A stretch of 64,000 bases of DNA, taken from contig NZ_BAAAUX010000010.1 of the NCBI RefSeq assembly GCF_039534165.1, positions 62,001-126,000 of the forward strand, written 5' to 3'. The notes below the pieces were generated by a model. That model was not told the DNA's origin, ran no database searches, and was given only the letters and a program-made list of their open reading frames with translations. A program made the position numbers and the translations under genes. Shown piece by piece: positions 50,014 to 61,170 of this stretch; position 1 is the first letter of the stretch; every line of letters starts with the position of its first letter. Origin of the DNA: Saccharopolyspora_D taberi (GTDB lineage: Bacteria; Actinomycetota; Actinomycetes; Mycobacteriales; Pseudonocardiaceae).

Positions 50014-51587
50014 GCGCAATCTCCGTTTCTGGCAAAAGAAATGGCGGTTGTGACTTCGGTGTCCGAAGTGGCCCCGGTCGTTTCAGGGCTGGAAGCGTGC
50101 TCGGCGAGCACGCCGACTTTGCGGCGCTGGACGAACCAGTAGTAGGCGAATCCTGCCGCCGCGGCGACGCCGACGAACAGCACCGAGCTGTACTGCAGGT
50201 ACCAGTGGTACGGCGGCTCGGCGTTGTAGACCTCCTTGCGCGGCCAGGCAAGGTTGACCGTCATGCCCGCACCCCACAACACGCCCAGGACGTTCACCGG
50301 CAGTCCGAACCTGCCGAGGCTGAACCGGCCCTGCCGCCGCTCCGAGGACCACTCGCCGCGCAGCCGCGCGACCAGCATCGGGGCCGTGACCAGCAGGTAC
50401 GAGACGTAGATCAGGATGATCGCCAGGCTGGTGATGGCGGAGAAGATCTGCGGCTGGCCGATGTTGACCACCAGCAGGGCCACCGCCAGCACGCCGATGA
50501 CCACCGCGGGCACCACCGGGGTCTGGAACCGCGGGCTGACCCGCGCCAGCTTCTGCCCGCCCGGGAGCGCGTTGTCACGCGCCATCGCGAACGCGATTCG
50601 GATCGCCGCGGTGTGCACCGCGAGCACGCACACGGTTATCGCGATGAAGATCGTCGTCAGGAAGACCCGGCCGACCCAGGGCCCCAGCGCGTCGTTGAGT
50701 ACGAACTGCAGGCCGGTCTCGCTCATCTCCGGGCCGTGGATGTTCCGCGCCGCCATCAGCGCCAGCAGGATGATCAAACCACCGAGGACGAACGACGCGA
50801 CCAGGGCGCGCAGGACCGCCTTCGGCGCGTTGCGGTGCGGGTTGATCGACTCCTCGCCCAGCGACGCGGCGGTGTCGAACCCGTACATCACGTACGACGA
50901 GGCGATTCCGGCGACGAGGAACGCCCCCAGGTAGCCCGTGGCGTAGTTCGCGCCGGTGCCCTGCGTGTCCAGCACGACCTCCGGCCCGCGGACGGCGGCG
51001 AACGCCAGCACCACCACGAGCAGCACTGCGGCGACCAGCTCGATGAACACCCCGGCGCTGTTGATCCGCGCCATGAGCTTCACGCCGAAGGCGTTGACCA
51101 GGGTGGTGAACACGATCAGCACGGTGGCCAGCACGACGCCGTTGACGGCCTCGTCGGTGGGTCCCGTGCCGTCGCCGATGAACTGGAAGCCCGACCAGAT
51201 CTCCGGCAGGGTCTTCTGGTACGCCAGCGCCGTCGCCGCGATCGAGACGATCGAGGCCAGCAGCATCATCCAGCCCGCGAGCCAGCCCACGTGCTGGCCG
51301 CCCAACTTCTTCGACCAGTTGTAGACGCTGCCGGCGATCGGGTAGCGCGAAGCCAGTTCGGCGAAGCTCAGCGCTACGAACAACTGCCCGACGAAGACCA
51401 CCGGCCAGGACCACCAGTAGGCGGGACCGCCGAAGGAGATGCCGAAGTAGGACAGTTGGAAGGTGCCGGTGAGCACCGAGATGTAGCTGATTCCGGCGGC
51501 GAAGGTGTGGAAACCGCCGAGGGATCTCTTCAGTTTGTTGGTGTAGCCGAACTCGTTGAGCCCGACATCGTCAGTGGGTGCGCTCAT
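50010..51587 (-). CDS. APC-superfamily permease of the choline operon
   Basis: 525 residues with about 12 hydrophobic helices. LNEFGYTNKLKRSLGGFHTF and AAGISYISVLTGTFQLSYFG are the start of the amino acid/choline (ACT) branch; YGFDTAASLGEESINPHRNA and PKAVLRALVASFVLGG are its conserved E-E/P segment. By position between the two choline-oxidising enzymes it probably imports choline or a related quaternary amine. The stop overlaps the oxidase start by four bases. Confidence 0.88.
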   Translation of the reverse strand: MSAPTDDVGLNEFGYTNKLKRSLGGFHTFAAGISYISVLTGTFQLSYFGISFGGPAYWWSWPVVFVGQLFVALSFAELASRYPIAGSVYNWSKKLGGQHVGWLAGWMMLLASIVSIAATALAYQKTLPEIWSGFQFIGDGTGPTDEAVNGVVLATVLIVFTTLVNAFGVKLMARINSAGVFIELVAAVLLVVVLAFAAVRGPEVVLDTQGTGANYATGYLGAFLVAGIASSYVMYGFDTAASLGEESINPHRNAPKAVLRALVASFVLGGLIILLALMAARNIHGPEMSETGLQFVLNDALGPWVGRVFLTTIFIAITVCVLAVHTAAIRIAFAMARDNALPGGQKLARVSPRFQTPVVPAVVIGVLAVALLVVNIGQPQIFSAITSLAIILIYVSYLLVTAPMLVARLRGEWSSERRQGRFSLGRFGLPVNVLGVLWGAGMTVNLAWPRKEVYNAEPPYHWYLQYSSVLFVGVAAAAGFAYYWFVQRRKVGVLAEHASSPETTGATSDTEVTTAISFARNGDCA

Positions 51588-51756
51588 GCCCAGAACTCCT
51601 TTCCCGGCCTTTCCTTTCCTCGGGAGCGAAAAGGGAAGGCGGGGGTGATCTTGCGCGCAAAAATGAAACCAGCCGTCCGATCCGGCGGGGATTGATTAAC
51701 GGCCGGACGTGATCTACTGGAGCCGGTCGGCGGTGTTCCTCCCGGCGGATTCCTCC

Positions 51757-53301
<1,545 letters not shown>

Positions 53302-53610
53302 CCCCGTTTTGTTGAGTTCGTCGATTTTTCCGCAGGTCGCGCGGAATCTTGATGATCGATATTACTGCGATCGGATTGGAAATGTGCCGGCATGCTTCGC
53401 CGGCGAGCGTGAATTCCGTTGTTCGGTGCAGCCGGCGTTCCGTGCGGAACTCGTCGATGCGGCAATGCGTTGCCCTGTGCGTGTGCCAGCGGCAGCTGTG
53501 ATGTCTCGAGATCTACGCAGGTATTGAGCGCCGCCCTTGCCGGCGCCGCCCGGCACGCGGAGCTGCTGGGCGGCTGAGAAGTCGGCTGGTGAGCCCCGGC
53601 GACGGTGGCT
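53302..53610. other. Intergenic region upstream of betB, no gene
   Basis: About 310 bp of lower GC, with ATGATCGATATTACTGCGAT near 53350 as an A/T-rich spot likely to hold the betB promoter. Short open frames exist but lack start signals and codon bias. A GC-rich hairpin near 53528-53560 lies just after the Rieske stop. Confidence 0.5.
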
Positions 53611-53970
53611 TCATGCGACTCCTTCTTCTCCTCCTTGCTCCCGGGCAAGATCCTGCAACGCTCGGTGCTGGGTGGCCACGTGCACGTAGATGACGCCGTC
53701 GGCGACCATTACGTGGTGGGTGCGCACGGGACGTTTGGCGGGCAGGCAGGTGGGCATGCCGGTACGGAGGTCGAAGAAGGCGGCGTGCAGGGGACATTCG
53801 ACGTAGCAGCCTTCGAGGAAGCCGTCCGACAGCGAGGCGTCCTGGTGGGTGCACGTGTCGTCCACCGCATAGAATTCGCCGTCGGCGTTGAACACGGCGA
53901 TGGGGGCGTCAGCGAGAACCCGGATCGACTCACCGGCCGGGAGCTCGTCGACACGGCACACGGGGATCAT
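53611..53970 (-). CDS. Rieske [2Fe-2S] ferredoxin
   Basis: 119 residues. MIPVCRVDELPAGESIRVL, then the cluster motifs CTHQDASLSDG (C-x-H) and CYVECPLHAAFFDLRTG (C-x2-H), with the Rieske spacing of about 18 residues between, then VRTHHVMVADGVIYV. Soluble; resembles ferredoxin subunits of aromatic-ring or amine-oxygenating dioxygenases. AAGGAG six bases before ATG 53970 sets the start. No terminal oxygenase is adjacent; a link to betaine demethylation is only a guess from the neighbouring genes. Confidence 0.9.
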   Translation of the reverse strand: MIPVCRVDELPAGESIRVLADAPIAVFNADGEFYAVDDTCTHQDASLSDGFLEGCYVECPLHAAFFDLRTGMPTCLPAKRPVRTHHVMVADGVIYVHVATQHRALQDLAREQGGEEGVA

Positions 53971-54270
53971 GAGCAGCTCCTTGTTGCGGGTGGTGAGTGA
54001 CAAGGCTTACTGAGGCAACCCTGATCCTCGTCGGGCAACTTACCTATCCGGGACCTAAACGCTCTGCGTAGGTAGGTAGCCAGGCTACTGGTGCTCGGGC
54101 CGTCCCGCTCCCGATTACCGAAGGGTAGGTGCCGATGGGTGCGAAGGCTCCGTTGATCCTGGTGCTGCGTTAGGCACGCAGCGTGGCCTGGGGCTTTCGG
54201 GTCGCGGGAGCCTCGGGGCAGAGGCACGATTCCGGTATCCGCATTCGGGGGTGGTCGGGGTGCCCAATCT

Positions 54271-54426
54271 GTTGTGGACGAGCGCGAAGGTGTGGATCCG
54301 CAACTGCGAGTCGGGGGCCTGCGGCGGCTGCGGGTGGTGGACCCCTCGTTCTTCCCGGCCATGCCGAGCATCAGCCCCATGGTCGCGGTGCTCATGGCCG
54401 CCGAGCGCGCGGTCGACCTGATCTGA
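54271..54426 (+). pseudogene. C-terminal remnant of a GMC oxidoreductase
   Basis: One frame reads VDPQLRVGGLRRLRVVDPSF, FPAMPSISPMVAVLMAAERA and VDLI then stop: the typical end of GMC oxidoreductases (V-D-P-x-L-R-V...A-D-x-S...M-x-A-E-R-A-A-D-L-I). Nothing upstream in 54004-54270 continues the protein, so only the last 45-50 residues remain. It lies 18 bp before the second permease and suggests a former choline-type oxidase gene next to it. Confidence 0.75.
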
Positions 54427-54444
54427 ACCTGACCAGGGGGCGTC

Positions 54445-55923
54445 ATGTCCACTTCGGACCGCGCTGACAGCAGTGCTGACGACGTGCGGCTGAGCGAACT
54501 CGGCTACACCACCGAATTCCGCCGGGAGATGAGCCTGTGGGCGAACTTCTCCCTCGGTTTCACCTATCTGTCGCCCGTGGTCAGCACCTACACGTTGTTC
54601 GGTGCCGCCCTGGCCACCGGCGGGCCGCCGATGATCTGGAGCTTCCTGGTCGCCGGTGCCGGGCAGTTCCTGGTCGCCCTGGTCTTCGGCGAGGTCGTCG
54701 CGCAGTACCCGCTCGCCGGCGGCATCTACCCGTGGGCGCGGCGGTTGTGGGGCAAGCGCTGGGCGTGGATGTCCGGCTGGGTCTACCTGTGGGCCTTGCT
54801 GGTGACGATCACCAGCGTGGCCTACGGCGCCGGCCCCTACATCGCGCTGCTGTTCGGCTTCCCGCCCACTGTGATCAACAACGTGCTGTGCACCATCGCC
54901 CTGATCGCCGTGGCGACCCTGATCAACTACGGCGGCACGAAGGTGCTGTCGATGGCCGCGATCATCGGGTTCTCCTGCGAACTGGTGGGGGCGCTGTGCG
55001 TCGGGATCTGGCTGCTGACGACACACCGCTTCCACGGCCTGGGCGTGCTGTTCGACAGTTTCGGCGCTGCCCACGGCGGGGCCTACCTGCCCGTGTTCCT
55101 GGCCGCCGGGATCATCGGCTTCTACCAGTACTACGGTTTCGAGGCGTGCGGCGACACCGCCGAGGAAGTGCCGCACCCGGGCAAGAACGTGCCGAAGGCG
55201 ATGCGGCGCACCATCTACATCGGCGGAGCTGCGGCGACCTTCGCCTGCCTGACGCTGCTGCTGGCCGTCCCCGACTTCGGGAAGGTCATCTCCGGTGCGG
55301 ATCCCGATCCGCTGATCAACGTGCTCAACAGTGCGTTCGGCGCAGTGGGCGCGCGGGTCGTGATGGCCGTCGTGCTGATCTCGTTCCTGTCCTGCACCAT
55401 CAGCCTGCAGGCGGCGGCCGGGCGGCTCACCTACTCCTACGCCCGAGACGAGATGATCATCGGCTACAAGCTGTTGCGCCGCTTCTCCCACGCCCGGCAC
55501 GTACCGCCGTACGCGCTGCTTCTGGCCGGAGTGGTGCCGACCCTGATCGCGTTGGGCTCGCTGTGGTCCACCGACGCGCTGACCAAGATCGTCTCGTTCG
55601 CGATCCTCGGCATCTACCTGGCGTTCCAGATGGTCGTGCTCGCCGCGCTGCGGGCCCGGCTGAAGGGCTGGCGGCCGATGGGCGAATTCACCCTCGGCCG
55701 GTGGGGACTGCTGGTCAACCTCCTGGCACTGGCCTACGGCATCGGCGCGATGGTGAACATCTCGTGGCCGCGGACACCGCAGGCGGCCTGGTACGACAAC
55801 TACATCGTGCTGCTCTCCGGCGGAATCGTCGTAGCCGTCGGAGTGATCTACATGTTCGCCACGCACCACTACGGCCGCAGCAAAGCCCCGGCCGGGGATG
55901 CCATACCGGCACGCCGGCCGTGA
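54445..55923 (+). CDS. APC-superfamily permease
   Basis: 492 residues, about 12 helices. LSELGYTTEFRREMSLWANF, SLGFTYLSPVVSTYTLFGAA, YYGFEACGDTAEEVPHPGKN and PKAMRRTIYIGGAAATFACL are the amine-transporter branch (similar to the permease at 50010). The substrate is probably an amine or amino acid. The gene stands alone; the GMC remnant upstream suggests it once belonged to a catabolic cluster. 55924-56165 after it holds no clear gene. Confidence 0.88.
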   Translation: MSTSDRADSSADDVRLSELGYTTEFRREMSLWANFSLGFTYLSPVVSTYTLFGAALATGGPPMIWSFLVAGAGQFLVALVFGEVVAQYPLAGGIYPWARRLWGKRWAWMSGWVYLWALLVTITSVAYGAGPYIALLFGFPPTVINNVLCTIALIAVATLINYGGTKVLSMAAIIGFSCELVGALCVGIWLLTTHRFHGLGVLFDSFGAAHGGAYLPVFLAAGIIGFYQYYGFEACGDTAEEVPHPGKNVPKAMRRTIYIGGAAATFACLTLLLAVPDFGKVISGADPDPLINVLNSAFGAVGARVVMAVVLISFLSCTISLQAAAGRLTYSYARDEMIIGYKLLRRFSHARHVPPYALLLAGVVPTLIALGSLWSTDALTKIVSFAILGIYLAFQMVVLAALRARLKGWRPMGEFTLGRWGLLVNLLALAYGIGAMVNISWPRTPQAAWYDNYIVLLSGGIVVAVGVIYMFATHHYGRSKAPAGDAIPARRP

Positions 55924-56165
55924 CCGCCGGAGCGGAGCATGTCTCCGGTTCGCGTGCTTCTCGGCCGGTTGGTCATCGCTGCGCCAGGTGGAGGGCGAGG
56001 GCGCGGCCGTGCCGCGCCCGCGTCAAGGTCCTCGCCGAGCACCCGGACGTCCCGGCGCTCGGCAGCGGCACGCGTACCTCAACATCGTCTGAACCGCGCC
56101 TGTCACGTCCGGCGCTCGTGTCCTGTTCTTCTTCCGGAGGACCGAGTGCCGGAGGTGGCTGAGCT

Positions 56166-56558
56166 GTGCGGGTTTGGGTTCGGATCGGATTGGTGCTGCT
56201 CGGGGTCGCGCAGCTTGGAGTGGGAGTCTGGGCGCTGCTGCTGCCCCGGGCGTTCTTCGCGATCCCCGTGGTCGGGATGGGGATGCCGTACAACCCGCAC
56301 CTGATGATGGATTACGGGGCGTTGAGCGTGGCGACGTCGATCGTGCTGGGCGTCGCCGCGGTGACCATGCGGCCGGGCATGATCCGAACCGCGCTGGCGG
56401 TGTTCCTGGCGTTCGCCGTGCCGCACCTGCTCATCCACGTCCGGTTCCTGCACCACCTCCCGCCGGACCAGGGCGCGTGGTTGCTGACCTGGCTGGGGCT
56501 GGCGGTCGTGGTCCCCGTCGTGCTTTGGGTGCTGGGGGAGCGGGCGCGGCGGGGATGA
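56166..56558 (+). CDS. Four-helix hypothetical membrane protein
   Basis: 130 residues with four hydrophobic helices (IGLVLLGVAQLGVGVWALLL; about 45-68; TALAVFLAFAVPHLLIHVRF; WLGLAVVVPVVLWVLG). PYNPHLMMDYGALSVAT in the first loop and HLLIHVRFLHHL resemble a small actinobacterial membrane family. GGAGG eight bases before GTG 56166 supports the start. Function unknown. Confidence 0.75.
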   Translation: MRVWVRIGLVLLGVAQLGVGVWALLLPRAFFAIPVVGMGMPYNPHLMMDYGALSVATSIVLGVAAVTMRPGMIRTALAVFLAFAVPHLLIHVRFLHHLPPDQGAWLLTWLGLAVVVPVVLWVLGERARRG

Positions 56559-56889
56559 GCCACGTCCACAGTGGAACCGGCGCGGGAAGTTGGCGTGCGG
56601 TGGCAGGAGATCGGCCCGCGTTTGGGGGCGAACCCATGTGCGGAAGTGGGAATCGTTCGCGGCGGTGGGGAACCCGAGTGCGGGTGGTGGGGAGTCGGCG
56701 CGCGATGGTGGGAGATCGGCGTGCGGCGGCGGGAAACCAGCCCGGAAGCGGCGGGGAAGCAAGCGCCGCGGTGGCGGAGAAATCAGCCCGCATTGGCGGG
56801 CGAACCGGCGTGCGGCAGCCGGAAATCAGCTCGCGGCGGCGGGGAACGACCGCACGGCGACGAGAAACCAGCCCCCACCGCCGCGCGAA
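56559..56889. repeat. G-rich degenerate repeat region
   Basis: About 300 bp of purine-rich, imperfectly repeated sequence of type '(G)GCGGGAAATCAGCCCGC' and 'GGTGGGAGATCGGCGTGCGG', with units of roughly 30-33 bp. Frames are open on both strands but composition is not coding. It resembles in style the repeat region beside mscL. It lies between the membrane protein stop and the LuxR regulator stop. Confidence 0.6.
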
Positions 56890-57573
56890 TCAGCGAGCGT
56901 CGGCGGGTGGCTGCTGCCTGCCGCGCGGCGCGGGGATGAGGGCCCCGGTGATCCGCTCGTCGCGCGCCAGGTGGAAGCCCAGGGCCATCCGGGAGTGCGT
57001 GCCGTAGCGCTGCTGCAGCCCGGCGACGACGGTCCGCACCGTGCGGGCGCTGACGTGCAGGCGGTCGGCGACCTCGGTGTCGGTGGCGCCGTCGATGAGC
57101 AGCCGCGCGACTTCCAGCTCGCGCCGGGACAGGCTCTGGTTCGCCGGCGTTTCCGGGGTGCGCGCCTCGTTCCACAGCAGGTCGAACAGGCTGCGGTGCG
57201 GCGCCGTGGCCGCGGCGTGGAACAGGTAGGCGCCCCTGCCCAGGCGCAGCAGGTCGAAGGGCAGCAGGGTGAACCGGTCGTCGAAGACGATCATCCGGTG
57301 CAGCGGCCCGTGGTTGACCCGGACCTCGACGTCCGGGGTGGCCGACAGCACCAGCTCGTCGAGCGCGCCGGGCCGGGCCGCCGCCCGCGGCTCGACCAGC
57401 ACGAGCCCGCGCCTGCCGCCGGACTGGAGTTCCGGAGCGCTGTCGTGGCCGGTTATGCAGGTGCGCACGGTCTGCGCGGTGCAGGCGAGCCGGTGTATGC
57501 GCGCGCGCACCTCGGCGGCGTCGACCAGGTACTCCACGCCGTGCGTCCTGCCGGTGGACTGATCCAGGGTCAT
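56890..57573 (-). CDS. LuxR-type HTH transcriptional regulator
   Basis: 227 residues. The N-terminal 130 residues are a sensor-like domain without a phosphorylation pocket (MIVFDDRFTLLPFDLLRLG is a phospholipase D-like strand seen in TrmB/LuxR regulators). The C-terminal HTH is LSRRELEVARLLIDGATDTE then VADRLHVSARTVRTVVAGLQ. GGGGGGAGC precedes ATG 57573. It is divergent from the lysine aminotransferase gene across 665 bp and could regulate it. Confidence 0.85.
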   Translation of the reverse strand: MTLDQSTGRTHGVEYLVDAAEVRARIHRLACTAQTVRTCITGHDSAPELQSGGRRGLVLVEPRAAARPGALDELVLSATPDVEVRVNHGPLHRMIVFDDRFTLLPFDLLRLGRGAYLFHAAATAPHRSLFDLLWNEARTPETPANQSLSRRELEVARLLIDGATDTEVADRLHVSARTVRTVVAGLQQRYGTHSRMALGFHLARDERITGALIPAPRGRQQPPADAR

Positions 57574-58238
57574 GCGAGCTCCCCCCGCTGCCTGGATCAA
57601 TCGTCGCCGCTGGCGCAGGAGCGCTCTACTCGGTTCACCCGGCCTGTGGACGCGGTGGCGGTCCGGGACCGCCGGTGTTTTGCCCGCGCATCCGGGATTC
57701 GGATCGGCGCCGCTGGGGTGCGCTGATTTCACCCGCTGGAGTGCATACGTTCGTCGGGGAGGCACCCGGCCGGCGGGTGGAAAGGGCGTCGGCCGGGTGC
57801 GGATTCGACGGGTTCGGAGCCACCGCGGATTTTCCTGCGGGGGAGAGGTGACAGCCGCTCGAATCCGCCGGGCCGGCGAATTACGCAGGAAAATCGCGGT
57901 GGCGAAGAACAATTTAGCACCACCGCCGTCGCGGACCATTCGAGGAATGCTTCCGGAAGCGGAAGAACGAACCGGACGCGGACGTGAAACCCTTTTCTTG
58001 ATTGATTTCGGTATCGGCTGGTAATTCGCCAGGGCATTTGGTCATGAGTGCGTGGGGCGTCGACGCGGCAGTCGTCACGCAGGGTGACGATCTTCCGTCG
58101 CGCGGGCCGGAGCAGAAGAAAATCTTCGGCCTTGACGTAGTGTTGACGGAAGAACGTTGCTTTTTCGCGGATCGCTGATGTAATAGTTCTTGACAGTGAC
58201 GGGCGCCACCGTGACCGAGCGACGCCGGGAGGCTGATC
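57574..58238. other. Divergent intergenic region upstream of lat, no gene
   Basis: 665 bp without a convincing gene; GC falls to moderate values around 57900-58200. A possible promoter before lat is TTGCTT (58157-58162) and TAATAG (58181-58186) with an 18-bp spacer. GGGAGG at 58227-58232 is the lat ribosome-binding site. Confidence 0.5.
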
Positions 58239-59600
58239 ATGACGACCCAGCAGGACGCAGTTGTGGACCCGGGCGGGATCCGCGCCCAGCGCGGTACCTC
58301 CACCGATGCCGTCACCAGTCTCAAAGCGCACGTGACCGGTGATCTGATGGATATCGTGGTCGATCTCGACGCCGGTGACGGCTGTCGTCTTTACGACCTC
58401 CGGGACGGTACCGAATACCTCGACATGACGATGTTCTTCAGCTCCGCCACGCTCGGGCACGGCCACCCCGGGCTGCGGCATCCCGATTTCGAACTGGCGT
58501 TGGTGCGCGCCGGGCGGGTGAAGCCGTCGAACCCGGATTTCGCCACTGCCGAGCAGGCCCGGTTCGCCGACACGTTCAAGCGGGTCGTGGGCGACCCCGA
58601 GCTCCCGCTGATGTTCTTCATCGACGGCGGGACCCTGGCCGTGGAGAACGCGCTGAAGGTCGCGTTCGACTGGAAGACCAAGGTCAACGCGCGCAAGGGG
58701 TTCGCGATCCGCGGCAGCCGAGTGCTGCACCTGGAGCGCGCCTTCCACGGCCGCAGCGGCTACACGCTGTCGCTTACCAACACCGACCCGTCGAAGATCC
58801 GGGACTACCCGATGTTCGACTGGCCGCGCATCCCGAGCCCGGCCGTCCCGCCGGGTGACGAGTGGGACGACCCGGAGCTGCTGGCGGGCGAGCGGGTGGC
58901 GCTGGAGGCGGCCGAGGCCGCGCTTCGCCGCTACGGCCGGGAGATCGCGTGCTTCGTCTTCGAGCCGATCCAGGGCGAGGGCGGTGACCGGCACCTGCGG
59001 CCCCGGTTCCTGCGCGCGATGCAGGACCTGTGCCGGGAGCACGACGTGCTCACCGTCGCCGACGAGGTTCAGACCGGTGCGCTGACCGGCGGCGCCTGGG
59101 CCTACCGGGCGCTCGGGCTGGAGCCCGACCTGGTGGCGTTCGGCAAGCGGATGCAGGTCTGCGGGGTCATGGGCGGTCGCCGCGTGCTGGAGGTCGAGGA
59201 CAACGCCTTCCGCGAGGCGAGCCGGATCAGCTCCACCTGGGGTGGATCGCTGGTGGACATGGTCCGGGCCACCCGGATCCTGGAGATCGTCGAGAGCGAG
59301 AACCTGTTCGAGCACAGCAGGCAGATGGGCGAGCTGCTGCTCGGCGAGCTGCGCGGGCTGGTGGCCGAGTTCCCGTCGCTGGTCGGGCAGGCCCGCGGTC
59401 GCGGCCTGATGTGCGCGGTCAGCTTCCACGACCCCGCCAAGCGCGACCGCGCGCTGGCCGTCGCGCGGGACAGCTACCGCACGTTGTTCCTGCCCTCCGG
59501 GCCGGACTCGCTGCGGTGCAGGCCGCCGTTGTCGGTCCGGCCCGAGGAGATCGTGGACGCGGTCGCCGCGCTCCGCAAGACCCTCGGCGACCTGGTCTGA
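58239..59600 (+). CDS. lat: L-lysine 6-aminotransferase (LAT)
   Basis: 453 residues, class III PLP aminotransferase. DMTMFFSSATLGHGHPGLRH, LMFFIDGGTLAVENALKVAF, FVFEPIQGEGGDRHLRP, VADEVQTGALTGG (PLP-ring Asp) and VAFGKRMQVCGVMGG (PLP Lys near residue 303) match lysine epsilon-aminotransferases rather than ornithine or GABA enzymes. It converts lysine plus 2-oxoglutarate to aminoadipate semialdehyde/piperideine-6-carboxylate, used in lysine catabolism, stress and beta-lactam precursor supply. No beta-lactam genes are visible here. A good terminator follows. Confidence 0.92.
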   Translation: MTTQQDAVVDPGGIRAQRGTSTDAVTSLKAHVTGDLMDIVVDLDAGDGCRLYDLRDGTEYLDMTMFFSSATLGHGHPGLRHPDFELALVRAGRVKPSNPDFATAEQARFADTFKRVVGDPELPLMFFIDGGTLAVENALKVAFDWKTKVNARKGFAIRGSRVLHLERAFHGRSGYTLSLTNTDPSKIRDYPMFDWPRIPSPAVPPGDEWDDPELLAGERVALEAAEAALRRYGREIACFVFEPIQGEGGDRHLRPRFLRAMQDLCREHDVLTVADEVQTGALTGGAWAYRALGLEPDLVAFGKRMQVCGVMGGRRVLEVEDNAFREASRISSTWGGSLVDMVRATRILEIVESENLFEHSRQMGELLLGELRGLVAEFPSLVGQARGRGLMCAVSFHDPAKRDRALAVARDSYRTLFLPSGPDSLRCRPPLSVRPEEIVDAVAALRKTLGDLV

Positions 59601-59623
59601 CCCGGCGGCTGACGAGGGGGCGG

Positions 59624-59653
59624 AGGGGCGAGTGCTCGCGGGCACTCGCCCCT
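59624..59653. terminator. Terminator between lat and the MFS gene
   Basis: AGGGGCGAGTGC (59624-59635) pairs with GCACTCGCCCCT (59642-59653), loop TCGCGG, between convergent stops. Confidence 0.75.
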
Positions 59654-59661
59654 TCTCCGCA

Positions 59662-61116
59662 TCAGCGGCGCAGGACCCACCACGCCTGGGCGGCGGCGAA
59701 GACGAGGATCGCCGCGCCGAGCACGCTCGTCACGTGCACGCCGAAGGTGAAGGCGTGCGCCGCCGACTCGCGCAGCGCGTCGGCCTGCTCCGCCGGTAAC
59801 TCCCCGGCCACCGCCAGCGCGCCGCCCAGCGTGTCCCGCGCGGTGTCCACTATGGATTCCGGGATGCCGGTCAGGTCGATCCGGCCGCGGTAGGCGGCGG
59901 TCAGGGCGCTGCCGAGGATGGTCGTGCCCAGCGCCGCGCCCAGCTCGTAGCCGGTCTCCGAGATCGCCGAGGCCGCGCCCGCGTTCTCCGGGGCCACGCT
60001 GCTCAGGATCGTGTCGTTGGTGGCGGTCTCGGTGATGCCCGCGCTGAAGCCGACCACCATGAACGCCACCGCCAGCAGCCAGCCGCCGTCGCGGGCGGGC
60101 AGCAGGACCATCAGCAGGTAGCCGAACGCGGTCACCAGGATCGCCGCGCCGAGCAGCTCGGCCAGCCGGATCCGGCGGACCAGCCGGGCGGCCAGCAGCG
60201 ACCCGGCCACCGACAGCGCGACGCCCGGCAGCAGCGCCAGCCCGGACTCCAGCGGGCTCATGCCGAGCACCAGCTGGAGGTACTGGGTCATGAAGAACAG
60301 GCCGCCGACCATCACGAACACCGCGAGCAGGTTGCTGGCGACCGCGATGCTGAAGCGGGAGTTCGCGAACAGCCGCAGGTCCAGCATCGGCTGCTCCAGC
60401 CTGCGCTGCCTGCGCACGAACGCGAACCCGGCCACCGCCGCCACGGCCAGCGCGATCCCCGAGAACTCCTTGATGCCCAGGGCCAGCGCCATCATCGCCA
60501 GCAGCGACATGCCCGCGCTGGGCAGGTCGTAGCGGCCCGGGTCCGGGTTGCGCGACTCCGGGATCAGCAGCGGGCCCGCGACCAGCAGCAGGACCATCAC
60601 CGGCAGGTTGATCAGGAACACCGAGCCCCACCAGAAGTGCTCCAGCAGCAGCCCGCCGAGCAGCGGGCCGAAGGCGGCGCCGCCCGCGAAGGTGGCCGTC
60701 CAGGCCGCGATCGCGGTCGTGCGGGCGCGCGGCTCGGTGAAGATGTTGCGGATCAGCGAAAGCGTCGAGGGCATCAGCGTCGCGCCGGCCACGCCGAGCA
60801 GCGCGCGGGCCGCGATGAGCAGCTCGGCGCTGGGGGCGAAGGCCGCGAGCGCGGAGGCCGCGCCGAAGCCGGTGGCGCCGATGAGCAGCAGCCTGCGGCG
60901 GCCGATCCGGTCGCCGAGCGTGCCCATCGTGACCAGCAGTCCGGCCAGCATCAGCGAGTAGATGTCGACGATCCACAGCAGCTGGGCGCCGCTGGGTCGC
61001 AGCTGTTCGCTCAGGTGCGGCACGGCGAAGCTCAGCACCGTGTTGTCGACCGAGATCAGGAGTACGGGGAGCAGGAGGGCGGCGAGCGCGGCCCACTGGG
61101 TTCGGGTTGCAGTCAT
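59662..61116 (-). CDS. MFS drug-efflux transporter (DHA2/EmrB type)
   Basis: 484 residues with about 14 helices. VDNTVLSFAVPHLSEQLRPS is the motif D1-like start of DHA2 pumps, LGDRIGRRRLLLIGATGFGA is motif A, and ARALLGVAGATLMPSTLSLI is motif B/C-like. It should export toxic compounds by proton antiport. It is divergent from a TetR gene with a double palindrome between, and is surely its target. Confidence 0.92.
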   Translation of the reverse strand: MTATRTQWAALAALLLPVLLISVDNTVLSFAVPHLSEQLRPSGAQLLWIVDIYSLMLAGLLVTMGTLGDRIGRRRLLLIGATGFGAASALAAFAPSAELLIAARALLGVAGATLMPSTLSLIRNIFTEPRARTTAIAAWTATFAGGAAFGPLLGGLLLEHFWWGSVFLINLPVMVLLLVAGPLLIPESRNPDPGRYDLPSAGMSLLAMMALALGIKEFSGIALAVAAVAGFAFVRRQRRLEQPMLDLRLFANSRFSIAVASNLLAVFVMVGGLFFMTQYLQLVLGMSPLESGLALLPGVALSVAGSLLAARLVRRIRLAELLGAAILVTAFGYLLMVLLPARDGGWLLAVAFMVVGFSAGITETATNDTILSSVAPENAGAASAISETGYELGAALGTTILGSALTAAYRGRIDLTGIPESIVDTARDTLGGALAVAGELPAEQADALRESAAHAFTFGVHVTSVLGAAILVFAAAQAWWVLRR

Positions 61117-61122
61117 TTTCTA

Positions 61123-61157
61123 TACCGTCCAGACGGTACAGTAACCGTCCGGACGGT
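61123..61157. promoter_or_regulatory. Double palindromic TetR operator
   Basis: TACCGTC-CA-GACGGTA (61123-61138) and ACCGTCCGGACGGT (61144-61157), centres 20 bp apart, lie between the divergent MFS and TetR starts. The spacing (two helical turns) suits two dimers on one face, as with QacR-like repressors. Confidence 0.85.
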
Positions 61158-61170
61158 ATAGTGCAAGGCC

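Noticed and set aside
55924..56165. A degenerate gene fragment ending in RHAYLNIV
   Set aside because: Short frames look vaguely protein-like but match nothing I recognise and have no start; not enough evidence.
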